Source: Bacteriovorax sp. (GTDB lineage Bacteria > Bdellovibrionota > Bacteriovoracia > Bacteriovoracales > Bacteriovoracaceae). From it: a stretch of 15,586 nt of DNA. This document shows positions 15,091-15,586 of this stretch, piece after piece. The first letter of the stretch is position 1, and each line of letters begins with the position of its first letter. A model generated the notes under the pieces. The model saw only the letters and a list, made by a program, of their open reading frames with translations, did not search any database and had not been told where the DNA came from. Where the stretch lies: assembly GCA_030654205.1 (NCBI GenBank), contig JAURXW010000365.1, positions 1 to 15,586 of the forward strand, read 5' to 3'. Both the position numbers and the translations under genes were made by a program.

Positions 15091-15586
15091 ATGTCATTTG
15101 ATGTATTCGCTAAACTCATCCTAAAAATCAGCTTACTCTCAATTTTAATTAGCTTCTCTGTAAATGCATCTGCAGCTTCAAATGAAGAGTCAACTATCAT
15201 TTGGGGCGATCGGATTAAATCTAGTATCTACAAGTCCACAAATGATGTTCGAATTTTTAATTCTGAAGATATTTCTAAAACATATAGTCTAACTCTTCCA
15301 GAACTTCTTTCCAAAGAAAGCGATTTAAATATTGTTAGCTCTGGCCCTAATGGCCAAAGTGCGAGTCTCTTCACTCGTGGGACGGACTCATCACATACCC
15401 TAGTTGTTATTGATGGAGTCATTATGAATGATCCAAGCAACCCCAATAGGCAATTTGATATAGGGAAATTAAGTTTAAATAATATTGAACGAATTGAAAT
15501 ATTAAAAGGTTCCCAAGGATTAGCTTATGGTTCTAATGCTATTGGTGGAGTTATTGTTATAACCACAAAAAAAGCCAAATCTAAGC
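15091..15586 (+). CDS. btuB: TonB-dependent outer-membrane cobalamin receptor, N-terminal part (cut by window end)
   Basis: Open from ATG 15091 to the window end, 165 residues visible; full receptors are about 600-700. It would bind B12 at the cell surface and import it with TonB energy into the periplasm for BtuF. Residues 1-29 form a signal peptide (hydrophobic LILKISLLSILISFSV, ending NASAA). STIIWGDRI at about 34-42 is placed as the TonB box. The plug domain then follows: LPELLSKESDLNIVSSGPNGQ, LFTRGTDSSHTLVVIDGVIMNDP, and IERIEILKGSQGLAYGSNAIGGVIVITTK, closely matching the BtuB plug (IRGT..SH.LVLIDG, YGS.AIGGV.NI). GGAGG five bases before the ATG is the ribosome-binding site and lies inside the riboswitch hairpin. 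Specificity is supported by that riboswitch. Confidence 0.9.
   Translation, partial: MSFDVFAKLILKISLLSILISFSVNASAASNEESTIIWGDRIKSSIYKSTNDVRIFNSEDISKTYSLTLPELLSKESDLNIVSSGPNGQSASLFTRGTDSSHTLVVIDGVIMNDPSNPNRQFDIGKLSLNNIERIEILKGSQGLAYGSNAIGGVIVITTKKAKSK

Noticed and set aside
15228..15446. Minus-strand open frame opposite btuB
   Set aside because: The plus strand encodes a clear TonB-receptor plug domain; the opposite frame has no recognisable features.

Overview
This is an AT-rich, gene-dense chromosomal segment of a Gram-negative (diderm) bacterium. Outer-membrane and periplasmic proteins are encoded throughout: a TonB-dependent receptor, a lipoprotein, an HtrA-type protease and an exported peroxiredoxin. 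Protein style and gene content (paired small HTH/winged-helix regulators, AT-rich coding, an Ala/Pro-rich lipoprotein, Bacteroidota-like MetF and B12-uptake proteins) suggest the Bdellovibrionota, perhaps a Bacteriovorax/Peredibacter relative. That placement is an inference from style, not proof. The window looks like core chromosome: no transposase, integrase, tRNA, rRNA, CRISPR array or phage module was seen, and no gap between genes exceeds about 160 bases.

Layout. 1-570: 3' part of galE (+). 2671-572: a minus-strand three-gene operon of an aldose-1-epimerase-like protein, a UPF0489 protein and an exported Bcp-type peroxiredoxin. 2767-7881: a plus-strand methionine/one-carbon operon of metF, cobalamin-dependent metH and an unrecognised 154-residue gene that overlaps the metH stop; it ends near a hairpin at 7917-7936. 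8192-7977: a small Ala/Pro/Glu-repeat lipoprotein (-). 9220-8340: a minus-strand pair of a small HTH protein and a winged-helix-like protein, preceded by a good sigma-54-type promoter. 9380-10150: an endonuclease/exonuclease/phosphatase-family enzyme (+). 11025-10117: a phosphatidylserine decarboxylase (-) whose promoter overlaps that of the divergent HtrA-like protease gene (11100-12173, +). 14929-12178: a vitamin B12 ABC importer operon btuF-btuC-btuD (-), with ATGA stop/start overlaps at both junctions. 14981-15586: promoter, cobalamin riboswitch and the 5' part of a btuB-type receptor gene (+), cut by the window end.

How the genes work together. The strongest theme is cobalamin economy. 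MetH needs B12 as cofactor and takes its methyl group from the methyltetrahydrofolate made by MetF. The right end encodes a complete B12 import route: outer-membrane BtuB, periplasmic BtuF, membrane BtuC and the ATPase BtuD. A cobalamin riboswitch faces only btuB. The second theme is envelope maintenance: phospholipid synthesis (psd), periplasmic protein quality control (htrA) and peroxide defence (exported Bcp). The least understood parts are the sigma-54-linked regulator pair, the metH-overlapping orphan, the repeat lipoprotein, and a decarboxylase that lacks the usual catalytic aspartate motif.
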